Source: Chitinibacter sp. GC72 (GTDB lineage: Bacteria > Pseudomonadota > Gammaproteobacteria > Burkholderiales > Chitinibacteraceae). From it: a DNA stretch of 64,000 nucleotides. The position numbers and the translations under genes are program-made. Location of the stretch: NCBI RefSeq assembly GCF_009760905.1, contig NZ_VIRW01000002.1:186001-250000 (forward strand). The letters are read 5' to 3'. Shown in pieces: positions 36,662 to 45,719 of this stretch. Below the pieces are notes generated by a model, which was not told the origin of the DNA, did no database searches, and saw only the letters and a program-made list of their open reading frames with translations. Numbering within the stretch: the first letter of the stretch is position 1; each line of letters opens with the position of its first letter.

Positions 36662-37150
36662 ATGATTCAAGTCGGCGTAGTAATGGGTAGCAACAGCGAT
36701 TGGGATGTGATGCAACACGCAGCCAAGCAGCTCAAAGCTTTTGGCGTCGAGTTTGAATGCAAAGTCGTCTCGGCTCACCGCACCCCGGATTTGCTGTTTC
36801 AATATGCCGAAGAAGCGGCGGCGCGTGGCCTGACCTGCATTATTGCCGGTGCAGGTGGTGCAGCGCATTTGCCGGGCATGCTGGCAGCGAAAACCACCGT
36901 ACCCGTGCTGGGCGTGCCAGTGCCATCCAAATATCTGCGTGGCGAAGATTCGCTGCTGTCGATTGTGCAAATGCCCAAAGGCATTCCAGTCGCCACGTTT
37001 GCGATTGGCGAAGCGGGCGCCGCGAATGCAGGCCTGTTTGCCGTATCGATGTTAGCAGGCAGTAACCCAGCGCTGGCGCAGCAATTGAACGATTTCCGCG
37101 AAACACAGAAACAAACCGTGCTGGCGATGGAACTACCCGCAGTAGAATGA
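36662..37150 (+). CDS. purE: N5-carboxyaminoimidazole ribonucleotide mutase
   Basis: A 162-residue class I PurE, which moves the carboxylate of N5-CAIR to carbon to give CAIR in purine synthesis. Motifs: GSNSDWDVM near the N-terminus, SAHRTPD near residue 40 with the active-site His, [11 protein letters not shown] near residue 66. ATG 36662 has GGAG nine bases upstream. Its stop overlaps the start of a small membrane protein gene (ATGA). PurK is the next but one gene. Confidence 0.97.
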   Translation: MIQVGVVMGSNSDWDVMQHAAKQLKAFGVEFECKVVSAHRTPDLLFQYAEEAAARGLTCIIAGAGGAAHLPGMLAAKTTVPVLGVPVPSKYLRGEDSLLSIVQMPKGIPVATFAIGEAGAANAGLFAVSMLAGSNPALAQQLNDFRETQKQTVLAMELPAVE

Positions 37151-37419
37151 CACACAATCAGGTCACCGAAACCATCCGCCCTTGCTGGTATTACATACTG
37201 GTCAAGGGCTGTTTATTTTGGGGACTGACCTGTTCCCTACTGTTGGCGGCACTTTGGCACTACAGCGGCACCTATCCCTTATTTGAAGGGGTATTGGCTG
37301 CAAACCCAATGGCAGCAATCGCTGGCGGGATATACGGCTTTGGACAATGGGGCTTTGCCCGGCATCAGGCATTTAAAGCAAGACTGCACAAGAAGGAAGA
37401 CGATGATGAGCAACACTAA
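37147..37419 (+). CDS. Small inner-membrane protein between purE and purK
   Basis: A 90-residue protein with two hydrophobic segments (about 17-38, [18 protein letters not shown], and a weaker 50-68) and a charged C-terminus (KEDDDEQH). I do not recognise a family. It overlaps purE by four bases, and its last codons contain the ribosome-binding site and start of purK, so it is firmly part of the operon. No function can be deduced. Confidence 0.7.
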   Translation: MTHNQVTETIRPCWYYILVKGCLFWGLTCSLLLAALWHYSGTYPLFEGVLAANPMAAIAGGIYGFGQWGFARHQAFKARLHKKEDDDEQH

Positions 37420-38548
37420 ACCCATCTTGCCACCCGCGATGTTGGGCATTCTGGGCGGTGGCCAGCTTGGCCGCATGTTCGCAGCCGCAGCCAAAAACAT
37501 GGGCTATGGCGTGACCGTACTCGACCCGGACAATCACGCACCCGCGGCTGATTTTGCCGATGTGCATCTGTGTAAATCGTTTACCGATCCAGCTGCGCTG
37601 CAATATATGGCCGAGCACTGTGCGGCCATTACCACCGAATTTGAAAACGTCAACGCTGACTCGATGCGCTGGCTGGCCGCGCAAGGGATTCCGGTTTCAC
37701 CGTCGGGCGATTGTGTGGCGATTGCGCAAGACCGCATTGCCGAAAAAACCTTTATCCGCGATGCTGGCCTGGATGTCGCGCCGTTTGTCGCAGTGAAAAC
37801 TGCAGGCGATCTGGATGGCGATTTGGCAGCCTACCTGCCCGGCATTCTGAAAACCGCGCGTCTGGGCTACGACGGCAAAGGCCAGGTTCGCGTCAAAACC
37901 GCAGAAGAAGCGCGCTTTGCGCACGCCGAAATGAAGCACCAGCCCTGTGTGCTGGAAAAAATGATGCCGCTGGTATCCGAAGTCTCGGTGATTGTCACGC
38001 GCACCCGCGCGGGCGAAGTGGTGAGCTTTCCCGTGGCCGAGAACGAGCACGTGAATGGCATTCTGGATGTGTCGATTGTGCCAGCCCGCATTTCAGCGCA
38101 GGTGACCGAGTGCGCACGCGCAATGGCGATGCAGCTGGCGGAAAAACTCGATTACATCGGCGTGATGGCGGTGGAGTTTTTTGTGCTCGAAGACGACGAG
38201 CTGGTGATCAATGAAATGGCGCCGCGCCCGCATAATTCCGGCCATTACACGCTGGACGCCACGCTCACCAGCCAGTTCGAGCAGCAAGTGCGCGCCATGT
38301 GTGGCCTGTATCCGGGCAAGCCGGATCTGCTTAAACCAGCGGTGATGGTCAATCTGCTGGGCGATGTGTGGGGCGAGGACGGCAGCGAGCCGCGCTGGGA
38401 AGTGCTAATGACCGCGCCGAATACCAAATTGCACCTGTACGGCAAAAAGCAGGCGCGTCCGGGGCGCAAAATGGGCCACTACAATGTGCTGGCCGACAGC
38501 GCGCAAGATGCGCTGGAGCAAGCCAACGCGATTAAAGAAACACTGTAA
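37406..38548 (+). CDS. purK: N5-carboxyaminoimidazole ribonucleotide synthase
   Basis: A 380-residue ATP-grasp enzyme that carboxylates AIR using ATP and bicarbonate, supplying PurE. The N-terminal GILGGGQLGRMFAAAA motif, ATP-grasp KTARLGYDGKGQ near residue 150 and NEMAPRPHNSGHYTLDA near residue 268 are diagnostic. Of two consecutive ATGs at 37403 and 37406, the second is at the better distance from AAGGAAG. It overlaps the upstream small gene by 14 bases. Confidence 0.97.
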   Translation: MSNTKPILPPAMLGILGGGQLGRMFAAAAKNMGYGVTVLDPDNHAPAADFADVHLCKSFTDPAALQYMAEHCAAITTEFENVNADSMRWLAAQGIPVSPSGDCVAIAQDRIAEKTFIRDAGLDVAPFVAVKTAGDLDGDLAAYLPGILKTARLGYDGKGQVRVKTAEEARFAHAEMKHQPCVLEKMMPLVSEVSVIVTRTRAGEVVSFPVAENEHVNGILDVSIVPARISAQVTECARAMAMQLAEKLDYIGVMAVEFFVLEDDELVINEMAPRPHNSGHYTLDATLTSQFEQQVRAMCGLYPGKPDLLKPAVMVNLLGDVWGEDGSEPRWEVLMTAPNTKLHLYGKKQARPGRKMGHYNVLADSAQDALEQANAIKETL

Positions 38549-39235
38549 ATGCCCCTCGCGCGCTACTTGGCTGATTACCAAACCCGGCTCAGTAGCGCTG
38601 CCGACCCGATACGTGCCACAGGTATGGCCGCGTATATGAAGCATCACTTCGCCTTCCTTGGTATACCCACCCCTGACCGCCGTAAAATGGTGGCCCATAT
38701 CGAGCTGGCCGCCAAAAAAGAACTCCAGTCCGCGCAACTTCTGGCGCTGGCCGCCCTGCTCTACAGTCAGAACGAGCGCGAATATCATTACTGCGCGCTA
38801 GATCTGCTGCATCGCTGCCATGGCCTATTGAGCGCCGCAGATTGGCCACAGATTGAAGCAATGATCATCCAGCACAGCTGGTGGGATAGCGTCGATACGC
38901 TGGCCGCCAAAATCGTCGGCCCGCTGGTCAAGCGCGAACCGGCTTTGCTGGCGCGGATGGACGAGCTCATCGGCCACGACAATCTATGGCTGCGCCGCAC
39001 GGCGATTCTGTACCAGCTGGGCTGGAAGGCCGACACAGATCAGGCGCGGCTGTTCAAGGCCTGCCTTGCCAATGCCGCCGACCCCGATTTTTTCATCCGC
39101 AAAGCCATCGGCTGGGCGCTGCGCCAATATGCGCGCACAGCACCAGCGGCCGTTGCCGATTTTGTCGCACGACACCGCGCTCAGCTCTCGCCCTTGTCGC
39201 AGCGCGAAGCGCTCAAACACAGCCAATCCCAATGA
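38549..39235 (+). CDS. DNA alkylation repair protein (AlkD-like)
   Basis: A 228-residue all-helical HEAT-like-repeat protein of the AlkC/AlkD family, glycosylases for alkylated bases or related DNA-binding proteins. Typical segments: YMKHHFAFLGIPTPDRRK near residue 29, WWDSVDTLA near residue 111, NLWLRRTAILYQL near residue 144, FFIRKAIGWALRQYAR near residue 185. The ATG directly follows the purK stop, so it is co-transcribed with the purine genes by position. Exact lesion specificity is not deducible. Confidence 0.9.
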   Translation: MPLARYLADYQTRLSSAADPIRATGMAAYMKHHFAFLGIPTPDRRKMVAHIELAAKKELQSAQLLALAALLYSQNEREYHYCALDLLHRCHGLLSAADWPQIEAMIIQHSWWDSVDTLAAKIVGPLVKREPALLARMDELIGHDNLWLRRTAILYQLGWKADTDQARLFKACLANAADPDFFIRKAIGWALRQYARTAPAAVADFVARHRAQLSPLSQREALKHSQSQ

Positions 39236-39361
39236 GAGCAACACTGTCGTCATAAATGGCACACCCGCCAGGCAGCAGGCCGGACAAAGCGGATTATTTC
39301 ACCTCGCTGACAGACATTCGGTTAAGATTTAGTTTTACCGCTTCGGTCCCTGCCAACCACC

Positions 39362-39862
39362 ATGGCTGTACAAACCCGCTACCACTTGCGACGCGCCACA
39401 CTGGACGATCTGAGCAGCGTCGTCGGCTGGCCGCAAACGCCCACCGAACTACGCTACCTGTTCCCGCGCGCCCAATGGCCAGCCGAGCCGCTCAAATTGC
39501 TGGAGCATCTGGCCAATCACGAAGAAGGCTTTGTGGTCTGCGATAGCGAACGTATTTTGGGCTACGCCAGCCTGTACAACCCCAAACCGCAAGGCCGGGC
39601 CTGGATTGGCCATTTAATCGTCAACCCGCGCGCGCGCCGCATGGGCGTGGCCCGCTATCTGGTCACTGCGCTCACCACCATTGCGCAGGAACGCTATCGC
39701 GCCAAAGAAATGGCCACCATCTGCTTTGCCAATAATCAGGGCGCTTACGATTTTTACACCACACTGGGCTTTCAGAACGAAGGCTGGGAAACCCGGATCG
39801 ACCACCGCAGCGAACCGCTGAAAGTATTCCGCCTGACCAAATCACTCCCGACGCCAGCCTAA
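39362..39862 (+). CDS. GNAT-family N-acetyltransferase
   Basis: A 166-residue acyltransferase with the GNAT core: LRRATLDDL at the N-terminus, IGHLIVNPRARRMGVARYLV near residue 80 (the V-x-P strand and R-x-x-G-x-G/A acetyl-CoA loop) and ANNQGAYDFYTTLGFQ near residue 122. The substrate may be an amino acid, antibiotic or protein terminus and cannot be predicted. A 126-bp gap without recognisable content separates it from the alkylation repair gene. Confidence 0.88.
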   Translation: MAVQTRYHLRRATLDDLSSVVGWPQTPTELRYLFPRAQWPAEPLKLLEHLANHEEGFVVCDSERILGYASLYNPKPQGRAWIGHLIVNPRARRMGVARYLVTALTTIAQERYRAKEMATICFANNQGAYDFYTTLGFQNEGWETRIDHRSEPLKVFRLTKSLPTPA

Positions 39863-39967
39863 TCCGCTCGGCTTTGCCGACGTAAGTGCATGCAGGCCGC
39901 GCCACATTCAGGCAAAATACCGCCTTAAATGTCCGTAGTGGGCCGCGCCCACGTTTTTGGAGCAACT

Positions 39968-40846
39968 ATGACCGGCCTGACCACCACCAATCTGACCAGC
40001 CTGAAAAAAATCTACTCGGGCAAAGTGCGCGATCTGTACCAGATCGACGAAACCCGCATGCTGATGATCGCCACCGACCGCCTCTCGGCCTTCGACGTGA
40101 TTCTGGCCGAGCCAATTCCGGAAAAAGGCAAAATCCTGACCGCGATTTCAAACTTCTGGTTTGATAAACTCAAAGACGTGGTGCCTAGCCACTTCACCGG
40201 CGATCAACCTGAAGACGTCGTGTCTGCCGAAGACCTGCCGCAAGTTGAAGGCCGCGCTGTGGTGTGCAAACGCCTGAAACCCGTTCCAGTTGAAGCGATT
40301 GTGCGGGGGTATATCGCTGGTAGCGGCTGGAAAGAATACAAGCAGAGCAATACCGTGTGCGGTATCCAGTTGCCAGCCGGCCTGAAAGAAGCCGACAAGC
40401 TGCCAGAACCCATCTTCACCCCATCGACCAAAGCCGCCGTGGGTGATCACGATGAAAACATCAGCTACGCGCAGTGCGAAGAAATTCTGGGCGCAGAATT
40501 GGCCGCCAAAGTGCGCGACACCGCGATCCTGCTGTACAAAACCGCCAGCGAATACGCCGCCACGCGCGGCATTATCATCGGCGACACCAAATTTGAATTT
40601 GGCCTCGATGAAAACGGCGTGCTGTGCCTGATGGACGAAGCACTGACACCTGACAGCAGCCGCTTCTGGCCAGCCGATCAATACCAGCCCGGCACCAACC
40701 CACCAAGCTACGACAAACAATTTGTGCGCGACTGGCTGGAAACCACCGGCTGGGATAAAACCCCGCCAGCACCCGCACTGCCTGCTGAAGTCGCTGAAAA
40801 AACTGCGGCCAAATACCGCGAAGCGCTGGAAAAACTAACCAAGTAA
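39968..40846 (+). CDS. purC: SAICAR synthetase (PurC)
   Basis: A 292-residue ligase that joins CAIR and aspartate in purine synthesis. The family opening [15 protein letters not shown] at about residue 11 and the DRLSAFDVI motif near residue 36 are present. [16 protein letters not shown] and [14 protein letters not shown] are also typical. ATG 39968 has GGAGC six bases upstream; the longer frame from 39929 is not used. It completes a purE-purK-purC neighbourhood on one strand. A terminator follows. Confidence 0.97.
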   Translation: MTGLTTTNLTSLKKIYSGKVRDLYQIDETRMLMIATDRLSAFDVILAEPIPEKGKILTAISNFWFDKLKDVVPSHFTGDQPEDVVSAEDLPQVEGRAVVCKRLKPVPVEAIVRGYIAGSGWKEYKQSNTVCGIQLPAGLKEADKLPEPIFTPSTKAAVGDHDENISYAQCEEILGAELAAKVRDTAILLYKTASEYAATRGIIIGDTKFEFGLDENGVLCLMDEALTPDSSRFWPADQYQPGTNPPSYDKQFVRDWLETTGWDKTPPAPALPAEVAEKTAAKYREALEKLTK

Positions 40847-40861
40847 TTCACCGCGACTTAC

Positions 40862-40881
40862 AAACGCCCTTCGGGGCGTTT
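40862..40881 (+). terminator. Terminator after purC
   Basis: AAACGCCC-TTCG-GGGCGTTT: 8-bp perfect stem with a UUCG tetraloop, then TTTCA. Confidence 0.85.
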
Positions 40882-40904
40882 TTCATTGATGAGGAAAATA
40901 CAGC

Positions 40905-41642
40905 ATGATGATCAAAAGCGAAATCACCGATCTGAACACCGCCACCGGCGTGATGCGCACTTATGTACACCGCCCTGCCGTTGACGGCCAATACCCGACG
41001 ATTCTGTTTTATTCCGAGATTTTCCAGCAAACCGGCCCGATCGAGCGCGCAGCGAAAATCATCGCTGGGCATGGTTACAACGTGTTGGTGCCGGAAGTTT
41101 TTCATGAGCTGAACCCCATCGGCACCGTGCTGGCCTACGACGACGCAGGTCGCGACAAGGGCAACGCCGATAAAATGGCCAAATCGGTTGAAGGTTACGA
41201 CAGCGACAATGCCGCGATGATTGCTTGGGCGAAACAGCAAAGCTGGCACAACGGCGATTTTGGCGCGATGGGCTTTTGCATTGGTGGCCATTTGGCTTTC
41301 CGCGCCGCGCTGCAGCCGGAAATCAAAGCCACCGCGTGTTTTTACGCGACCGATCTGCACACCAATGTGATCCCCAATCTGCCCGGTCAACACAGCATGG
41401 AGCGTCTGGCTGATATCAGTGGCGAATTGCTGATGATTTGGGGCAAGCAAGACCCGCATATTCCCGCGGCAGGCCGCGCCCAGGTGTATCAGCAGCTGGT
41501 GGCGGCAGACAAAACCTTCACCTGGCACGAATTTAACGGCCCGCATGCGTTTATGCGCGACGAAGGTGATCGCTATGATCCGCAATTGGCGCTGCTGGGC
41601 TACCAGCTCGCGTTTGATCTATTCCGCCGCAATTTGAAGTAA
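40905..41642 (+). CDS. Dienelactone hydrolase-family protein
   Basis: A 245-residue alpha/beta hydrolase of the dienelactone hydrolase family. The nucleophile elbow GFCIGG near residue 125 has Cys rather than Ser, as in classical DLH. The Asp in WGKQDPH near residue 184 and the His in NGPHAFMRDE near residue 213 complete the triad. Such enzymes open cyclic esters in aromatic degradation but many act on other esters. No aromatic-degradation genes are near. The gene lies between two terminator/repeat signals and is probably monocistronic. Confidence 0.9.
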   Translation: MMIKSEITDLNTATGVMRTYVHRPAVDGQYPTILFYSEIFQQTGPIERAAKIIAGHGYNVLVPEVFHELNPIGTVLAYDDAGRDKGNADKMAKSVEGYDSDNAAMIAWAKQQSWHNGDFGAMGFCIGGHLAFRAALQPEIKATACFYATDLHTNVIPNLPGQHSMERLADISGELLMIWGKQDPHIPAAGRAQVYQQLVAADKTFTWHEFNGPHAFMRDEGDRYDPQLALLGYQLAFDLFRRNLK

Positions 41643-41716
41643 GTGCCTGCCCCCCCCGTTGTGCAATGCTGAGCAGTATAACGGGGGCAATAATGCCATC
41701 AGCTCAAGTAAATAGC

Positions 41717-41767
41717 AGGGTATAGCTCTGCAGACCAACATAAATAAAGCCCACAACCAAATACCCT
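41717..41767. repeat. GGGTATA-type palindromic repeat, copy 4
   Basis: AGGGTAT (41717-41723) and ATACCCT (41761-41767) bound a 51-bp unit whose left inner part reads AGCTCTGCAG, as in copy 2. It lies between the DLH and chagasin-type genes. Confidence 0.7.
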
Positions 41768-41898
41768 ATATAGGCAATTTTCACCCTGCCACGATGGTAG
41801 TTCATCACTGAATTGCAGCCCACTTGCCCGTAAGCTTTAGCTAATCGAATTATTTCTAGCCGAATCATTTCTAGCTAATACAAAACACGGGGGTGAAT

Positions 41899-42306
41899 AT
41901 GCGCCGCTATTTATGCTGCTGCATCGCAGCCATGGGGCTGAGCCCAAATAGCTGGGCAGACAAGGTGCTGACCCAGCTCGATCATCGGCAGATGACCTGG
42001 CTAAAACCCAAAGAAACCATCACAGTAAAGCTGCCTACCGATCCCGGCAGCGGCTATTTGTGGTTTTTGGAACGCTCGGACAGCGCACTGACAACGCTGC
42101 ATATGGCGCAAGACTGGCGCTTTATTCCACGCCATAAAAACCAGCGCCAGCCGATAGGCGACAGCACCTGGCGCTTTATCGCTCGGCAGGAGGGCGACGT
42201 GACTTTGCGCTTTATTTACCGCAAGCCCTGGCAAGGGCCCGAGATCGAGCCGCTGGATATTCGAGAATTTCGGCTGGTCGTGGCCGAGCAAGAAAGGAAT
42301 TATTGA
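41899..42306 (+). CDS. Secreted chagasin-family (I42) cysteine protease inhibitor
   Basis: A 135-residue protein with an N-terminal signal peptide (MRRYLCCCIAAMGLSPNSWA). The mature part matches the chagasin/amoebiasin inhibitor pattern: PTDPGSGYLW near residue 50 (the NPTTGY-like loop L2), GDSTWRFIARQEGDVTLRFIYRKPW (described in pieces) with the R-x-P-W-like loop L6 near residue 110. Such proteins block papain-type proteases in the periplasm or outside. ATG 41899 is used, with GGGGG six bases upstream. No cysteine protease gene is adjacent. Confidence 0.8.
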   Translation: MRRYLCCCIAAMGLSPNSWADKVLTQLDHRQMTWLKPKETITVKLPTDPGSGYLWFLERSDSALTTLHMAQDWRFIPRHKNQRQPIGDSTWRFIARQEGDVTLRFIYRKPWQGPEIEPLDIREFRLVVAEQERNY

Positions 42307-42309
42307 CGG

Positions 42310-42834
42310 TTAGAGTTTCTGCCCGCGCCGCGCCGCCATCTTGCGTCCCAGTTGTTGCAGCTGTTCGGCATCCAGCAGCGCTTTGGCATAGGGATAAATT
42401 TCGTCTTCTTCGCGCGCAGCGTGCGCAGGATAGCGGCTGGCAAATTGCGCCGCCAGCTCGGCGCTCAGCTCATTATCGTTGCCCGCCACCAGCGCCAGCA
42501 GCGCAGCGCGCACCTGTTGCCACAATGCCCCCAGCTCGTCGTGCTCGGCCATAATCTCACTAATCACTTGCGCCAGCTCGGGCGATGCCAGCGGCAGCAT
42601 GGCGGGAAACAGGTCTTCGTCTTCATCCTGATGGTGCAAAGGTGCGGCCACATCGAAATAGCGCAAAATCGACTGCGCGCCTGCAATCGCCGCCGCATCG
42701 GCACCATGTTTCGCCACATGGCTCACCAGCGTTTCAGTCAACGCCGCGTATTGCCGCACCCGATCATGACAGGCAATCAGCATGGCAATCGGCGTTTCAA
42801 ATGTCACTGTTTCGGTAGCAAATGGGTTGAGCAT
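42310..42834 (-). CDS. Hemerythrin-domain protein
   Basis: A 174-residue four-helix HHE-domain protein that could bind a di-iron centre for oxygen or redox sensing. Metal-ligand candidates include His in ACHDRVRQY, the LHHQDEDEDLFP pair near residue 70, EHDELG near 98 and HAAREEDEIYP near 140, matching the spacing of bacterial hemerythrins. The ATG at 42834 is preceded by GGAGG at six bases; ATG 42852, with GGAG, is a second candidate. Convergent with the chagasin-type gene, 3 bases apart. Its role in metabolism or stress is not shown. Confidence 0.87.
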   Translation of the reverse strand: MLNPFATETVTFETPIAMLIACHDRVRQYAALTETLVSHVAKHGADAAAIAGAQSILRYFDVAAPLHHQDEDEDLFPAMLPLASPELAQVISEIMAEHDELGALWQQVRAALLALVAGNDNELSAELAAQFASRYPAHAAREEDEIYPYAKALLDAEQLQQLGRKMAARRGQKL

Positions 42835-43034
42835 CGACAGCCTCCAAAGCATAGAGCTCCTTTAAGCTACGCCGCAAAATCGCACTTGCCAAGCATTAAT
42901 CACCAATTTAAACGAATGATGCGGTATCGCACTCACAAAACACAGGCAAAACTCCTCATTTAAGCCCTAAGGCTAAGCCATTAAGAAATTTTTACGCAAA
43001 AGAGTGATAGTCCATCATAAGGCAGCATAGAAAC

Positions 43035-43052
43035 ATGTAATAATTTCGTAAC
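43035..43052 (+). promoter_or_regulatory. Weak Pho-box-like site
   Basis: ATGTAATAATTTCGTAAC has two TGTNAT/GTAAC-like halves with a spacing near that of a PhoB box. Several positions differ from consensus; listed as a possibility only. Confidence 0.2.
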
Positions 43053-43053
43053 A

Positions 43054-43073
43054 ATGCACGCGAAGACGTGCAT
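43054..43073 (+). other. Leader hairpin upstream of the secreted DUF6929-like gene
   Basis: ATGCACG-CGAAGA-CGTGCAT, a perfect 7-bp stem about 50 bases before the ATG at 43123. A second short stem AGGAG/CTCCT follows. Both may affect mRNA stability or translation. Confidence 0.4.
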
Positions 43074-43122
43074 GTTTAATTAGGAGCCCGCGCAACTCCT
43101 TTTCAATATGACAAGGTAAACT

Positions 43123-44097
43123 ATGCTCAAACACATCCTTGCTGCCACTCTGGTCAGCACATTGGCGATGCACGCCAACGCCGAAAGCTATACGCTTGAA
43201 CTGGGTTCATCCAATCTAAACCAAGGCCTGCCCTCAGCTTCAGGCCTGAGCTATCGCAATGGCTTCTTCTACGCCGTGGGCGATGATGCGCAATGGCTAT
43301 TTGAACTGGATAAAAACTTCTACATCACCGACAAACAGCTGATCAAAGAATATCCAGTAGACCCAGCGACAGGTCGTATTCAAAAGAAAGTAAAACCCGA
43401 CTTTGAAGCCATGGCGCAATTTCGCCAAGGCAAGCAAACCTGGAACATGGTGCTAGGCTCGGGTAGCAAGGCGGAAGTACGTGAAGTAGGCTTTTTGCTA
43501 TCTAGCGATCGCATCACAAAATACGAGCGTAGCTTGGTCAGCCTCTATAGCCAACTGAAAATGGCTGCGGGTATTGCGGAATTGAATATCGAAGGTTTGG
43601 TACTCACACCTAGCCGCGCGTACATCTTCAACCGTGGCAACGGTGGCGGCAATTTGATTTTTGCAGTGAAGCAAAACGAGTTAGTGGACTACATGTTCGG
43701 TAAAAACGATCGCTTTAGCAAAATTGAAACTTACCTAGTGAAATTGCCAGTGGTCGCCAACTTTGAAGCGGGTCTATCAGGCGGCGAATTCTGGGCTAAA
43801 AATCACAGCTTGGTTTACACCGCATCGGTTGAAGCGACAGGCGACTCATACAACGACGGCCAAATCTTGGGCAGCTTCGTTGGTGTGATTCCTTTGGATC
43901 AACTCAAAGAAGGCGTGGTATTGGATCTGGCTCCAACTTCGGTGCCATTGCTCGACCAAGCTGGTCGTGTAGTGATTACCAAAGCTGAATCTTTGGCGAT
44001 TACCAGCAGCGAAGAAGACGAAATCAAAGGCGCGATCGCGAGCGATAACGACGACGGTACCAGCGAGTTCTTCTACTTCGAACTCGAAAAAAACTAA
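43123..44097 (+). CDS. Secreted beta-propeller-like protein (DUF6929-like)
   Basis: A 324-residue protein with signal peptide MLKHILAATLVSTLAMHANA. The mature part begins LPSASGLSYRNGFFYAVGDDAQWLF, which is the opening of phytase-like or DUF6929-type beta-propeller proteins. Later segments such as EGLVLTPSRAYIFNRGNGGG fit the same class. Catalytic residues are not identifiable. Expected location is periplasmic or outside. AAGG lies six bases upstream of the ATG. A good terminator follows and separates it from the M14 carboxypeptidase gene on the other strand. Confidence 0.72.
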   Translation: MLKHILAATLVSTLAMHANAESYTLELGSSNLNQGLPSASGLSYRNGFFYAVGDDAQWLFELDKNFYITDKQLIKEYPVDPATGRIQKKVKPDFEAMAQFRQGKQTWNMVLGSGSKAEVREVGFLLSSDRITKYERSLVSLYSQLKMAAGIAELNIEGLVLTPSRAYIFNRGNGGGNLIFAVKQNELVDYMFGKNDRFSKIETYLVKLPVVANFEAGLSGGEFWAKNHSLVYTASVEATGDSYNDGQILGSFVGVIPLDQLKEGVVLDLAPTSVPLLDQAGRVVITKAESLAITSSEEDEIKGAIASDNDDGTSEFFYFELEKN

Positions 44098-44121
44098 TTG
44101 AGCAATCCGCTCAATAAGCAG

Positions 44122-44147
44122 AAAGGCGCCAAACGGCGCCTTTTTTT
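44122..44147. terminator. Terminator between convergent genes
   Basis: AAAGGCGCC / GGCGCCTTT with a 4-base loop and seven T on the plus strand. Serves the gene at 43123 and possibly, in reverse, the M14 gene. Confidence 0.85.
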
Positions 44148-44161
44148 ATGGCTAATCCAGC

Positions 44162-45304
44162 TTAAATTTGCTCAATAATCGCAAACAAAGCGGTCAGCAA
44201 ACTACTACCCAACTGAGTCGAACGCTCGCCATTCCAGCCGACCTCCGGCAATGGCCGATTGGCCGTGTCTTTAAACGGCATTTCCACCGTGTAGGCCAGG
44301 CAATCAAATTCATTGCCAACCCAGTTGGTACCCAGCGTTAAAGTCTCTGGGCCAAATTTGCCCACTTCGTAGCCGTGTTCAACCTGGAAGTCGGGGCTGG
44401 CAGCGAGCCACGCTTTTTTGAACGCTTCCTGCAAATCATGCTGGCGGCACGAGAATGATTCATTGCTCTCGCAACCGGCCACGAAATTATGCGGAATGCT
44501 CTCGTCGCCATGAATATCAAAAAAGGCGTCGACGCCAACCTGCTTCATTTTCTCGCGCACCCAATACACTTCAGGACTGCGCTCTAGACTTGGCGTTTGC
44601 CATTCGCGGTTTAAATTGGCACCCAGTGCATTGGTACGCAAATTGCCGCACATGCTGCCATCGGGGTTCATATTCGGCACTACGTAAAACACGCACTTTT
44701 CCAGCAAAGCTCGCGCGATGGCGTTTTGCGGGTCGAGCAAGGTTTCGAGCAGCCCCTCAACAAACCACTCGGCCATGCTCTCGCCCGGATGCTGGCGCGC
44801 CGTGATCCACACTTTCTTTTTATTGATGCCGTAATAGCCTTTTTGCACACCGATACGCAGCAAATCGAAATCATGCCCGTCCGGCGTCACGCCCAATTGC
44901 TCCAGCTTCACCCACGGTGCGGCGGTAATCGCATTACCGATCAGCGTTTGGTGGCGCTCCCAGCTATACGGCTCGAAATAGGCAAACCACATTACATCAG
45001 TATGCGGCGTGTGCTTGATCGTCAGCGTTTGGCCATCGTATTCGGTCTCGACGCGGAACCAGTTCTCGCGGTCATACGAGGCCACCGCCTGATAATCCGG
45101 CCAGCCATCGGGGTAAGCGCTCTGCCCCGCATTTTCGATCTTCAGCGTGCAATCAACATCGCGTGCGCCGCTCAAACGAAAATGAAACCACTGCGCAAAG
45201 TCGGACGCATTATCGGGGCGCAGTTTCAGACGAATATTGGCGGCATCGCTGGTATCAACGACATCGATTGAGCCTGAATCGAAGTTACTCGTAACACGAA
45301 TCAT
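44162..45304 (-). CDS. M14-family zinc carboxypeptidase (cytosolic type)
   Basis: A 380-residue metallocarboxypeptidase resembling the bacterial cytosolic carboxypeptidase-like (CCP-type) branch. An N-terminal beta-sandwich of about 120 residues precedes the catalytic domain. Zinc ligands are visible: RQHPGESMAEWF near residue 170 (His, Glu), and FDIHGDE near residue 265. NMNPDGS and NLNREW are typical M14 segments. No signal peptide, so cytoplasmic. ATG 45304 has AAGGA six bases upstream; the adjacent ATG at 45307 is equally possible. Substrates are probably peptide C-termini. Confidence 0.9.
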   Translation of the reverse strand: MIRVTSNFDSGSIDVVDTSDAANIRLKLRPDNASDFAQWFHFRLSGARDVDCTLKIENAGQSAYPDGWPDYQAVASYDRENWFRVETEYDGQTLTIKHTPHTDVMWFAYFEPYSWERHQTLIGNAITAAPWVKLEQLGVTPDGHDFDLLRIGVQKGYYGINKKKVWITARQHPGESMAEWFVEGLLETLLDPQNAIARALLEKCVFYVVPNMNPDGSMCGNLRTNALGANLNREWQTPSLERSPEVYWVREKMKQVGVDAFFDIHGDESIPHNFVAGCESNESFSCRQHDLQEAFKKAWLAASPDFQVEHGYEVGKFGPETLTLGTNWVGNEFDCLAYTVEMPFKDTANRPLPEVGWNGERSTQLGSSLLTALFAIIEQI

Positions 45305-45331
45305 CATATTTCCTTAAATTGAATAAAGCAC

Positions 45332-45574
45332 TTAATCGATAACATCATCATGGGTAACGGATTCAAGCTGCTCCACATCATGTACCGCACCTGCTTTTGC
45401 AATATCACGTAAACGCCAAGCAATTAATCCTGAAAAGAATGCACAGGACCCAATCGCCAAATGCACCCAATTTTGCAGTGAAATCGGCCAAAGATTTAGC
45501 AATTGAGTCAATACCAGCAGCAACAACCACATCGCAAAAAAGCTAAAGAGATACTCAAGTAGCGTTTTGCTCAT
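45332..45574 (-). CDS. Small two-pass membrane protein
   Basis: An 80-residue protein with two hydrophobic segments (about 5-25, LLEYLFSFFAMWLLLLVL, and 35-55) and a charged tail rich in Asp and Glu. I do not recognise a family. It lies directly upstream of the M14 carboxypeptidase gene on the same strand and may be co-transcribed. ATG 45574 is used; GGGAG lies 11 bases upstream. Confidence 0.6.
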   Translation of the reverse strand: MSKTLLEYLFSFFAMWLLLLVLTQLLNLWPISLQNWVHLAIGSCAFFSGLIAWRLRDIAKAGAVHDVEQLESVTHDDVID

Positions 45575-45600
45575 ACTCAAATTGGCTCCCTTTGCGCAAA

Positions 45601-45718
45601 GCGTAGCGAGAGGCGGGAGAACAAGGCGAGCAAATAGCGAAAAACCGGAATGTACATTAAGTACATGAGGATTTTGAGCTGTTTGATCAACGCAGTTATC
45701 GCGCCTCGCAGTAGCGTT
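45601..45718. repeat. GTAGCGAG...CGCAGTAGC repeat, copy 2
   Basis: Same orientation as copy 1: GTAGCGAGAGGCG at the left and CGCCTCGCAGTAGC at the right form an end-to-end stem. The centre has TGTACATTAAGTACATGA. Its right end touches the stop codon of the gene at 45720. Confidence 0.72.
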
Positions 45719-45719
45719 G

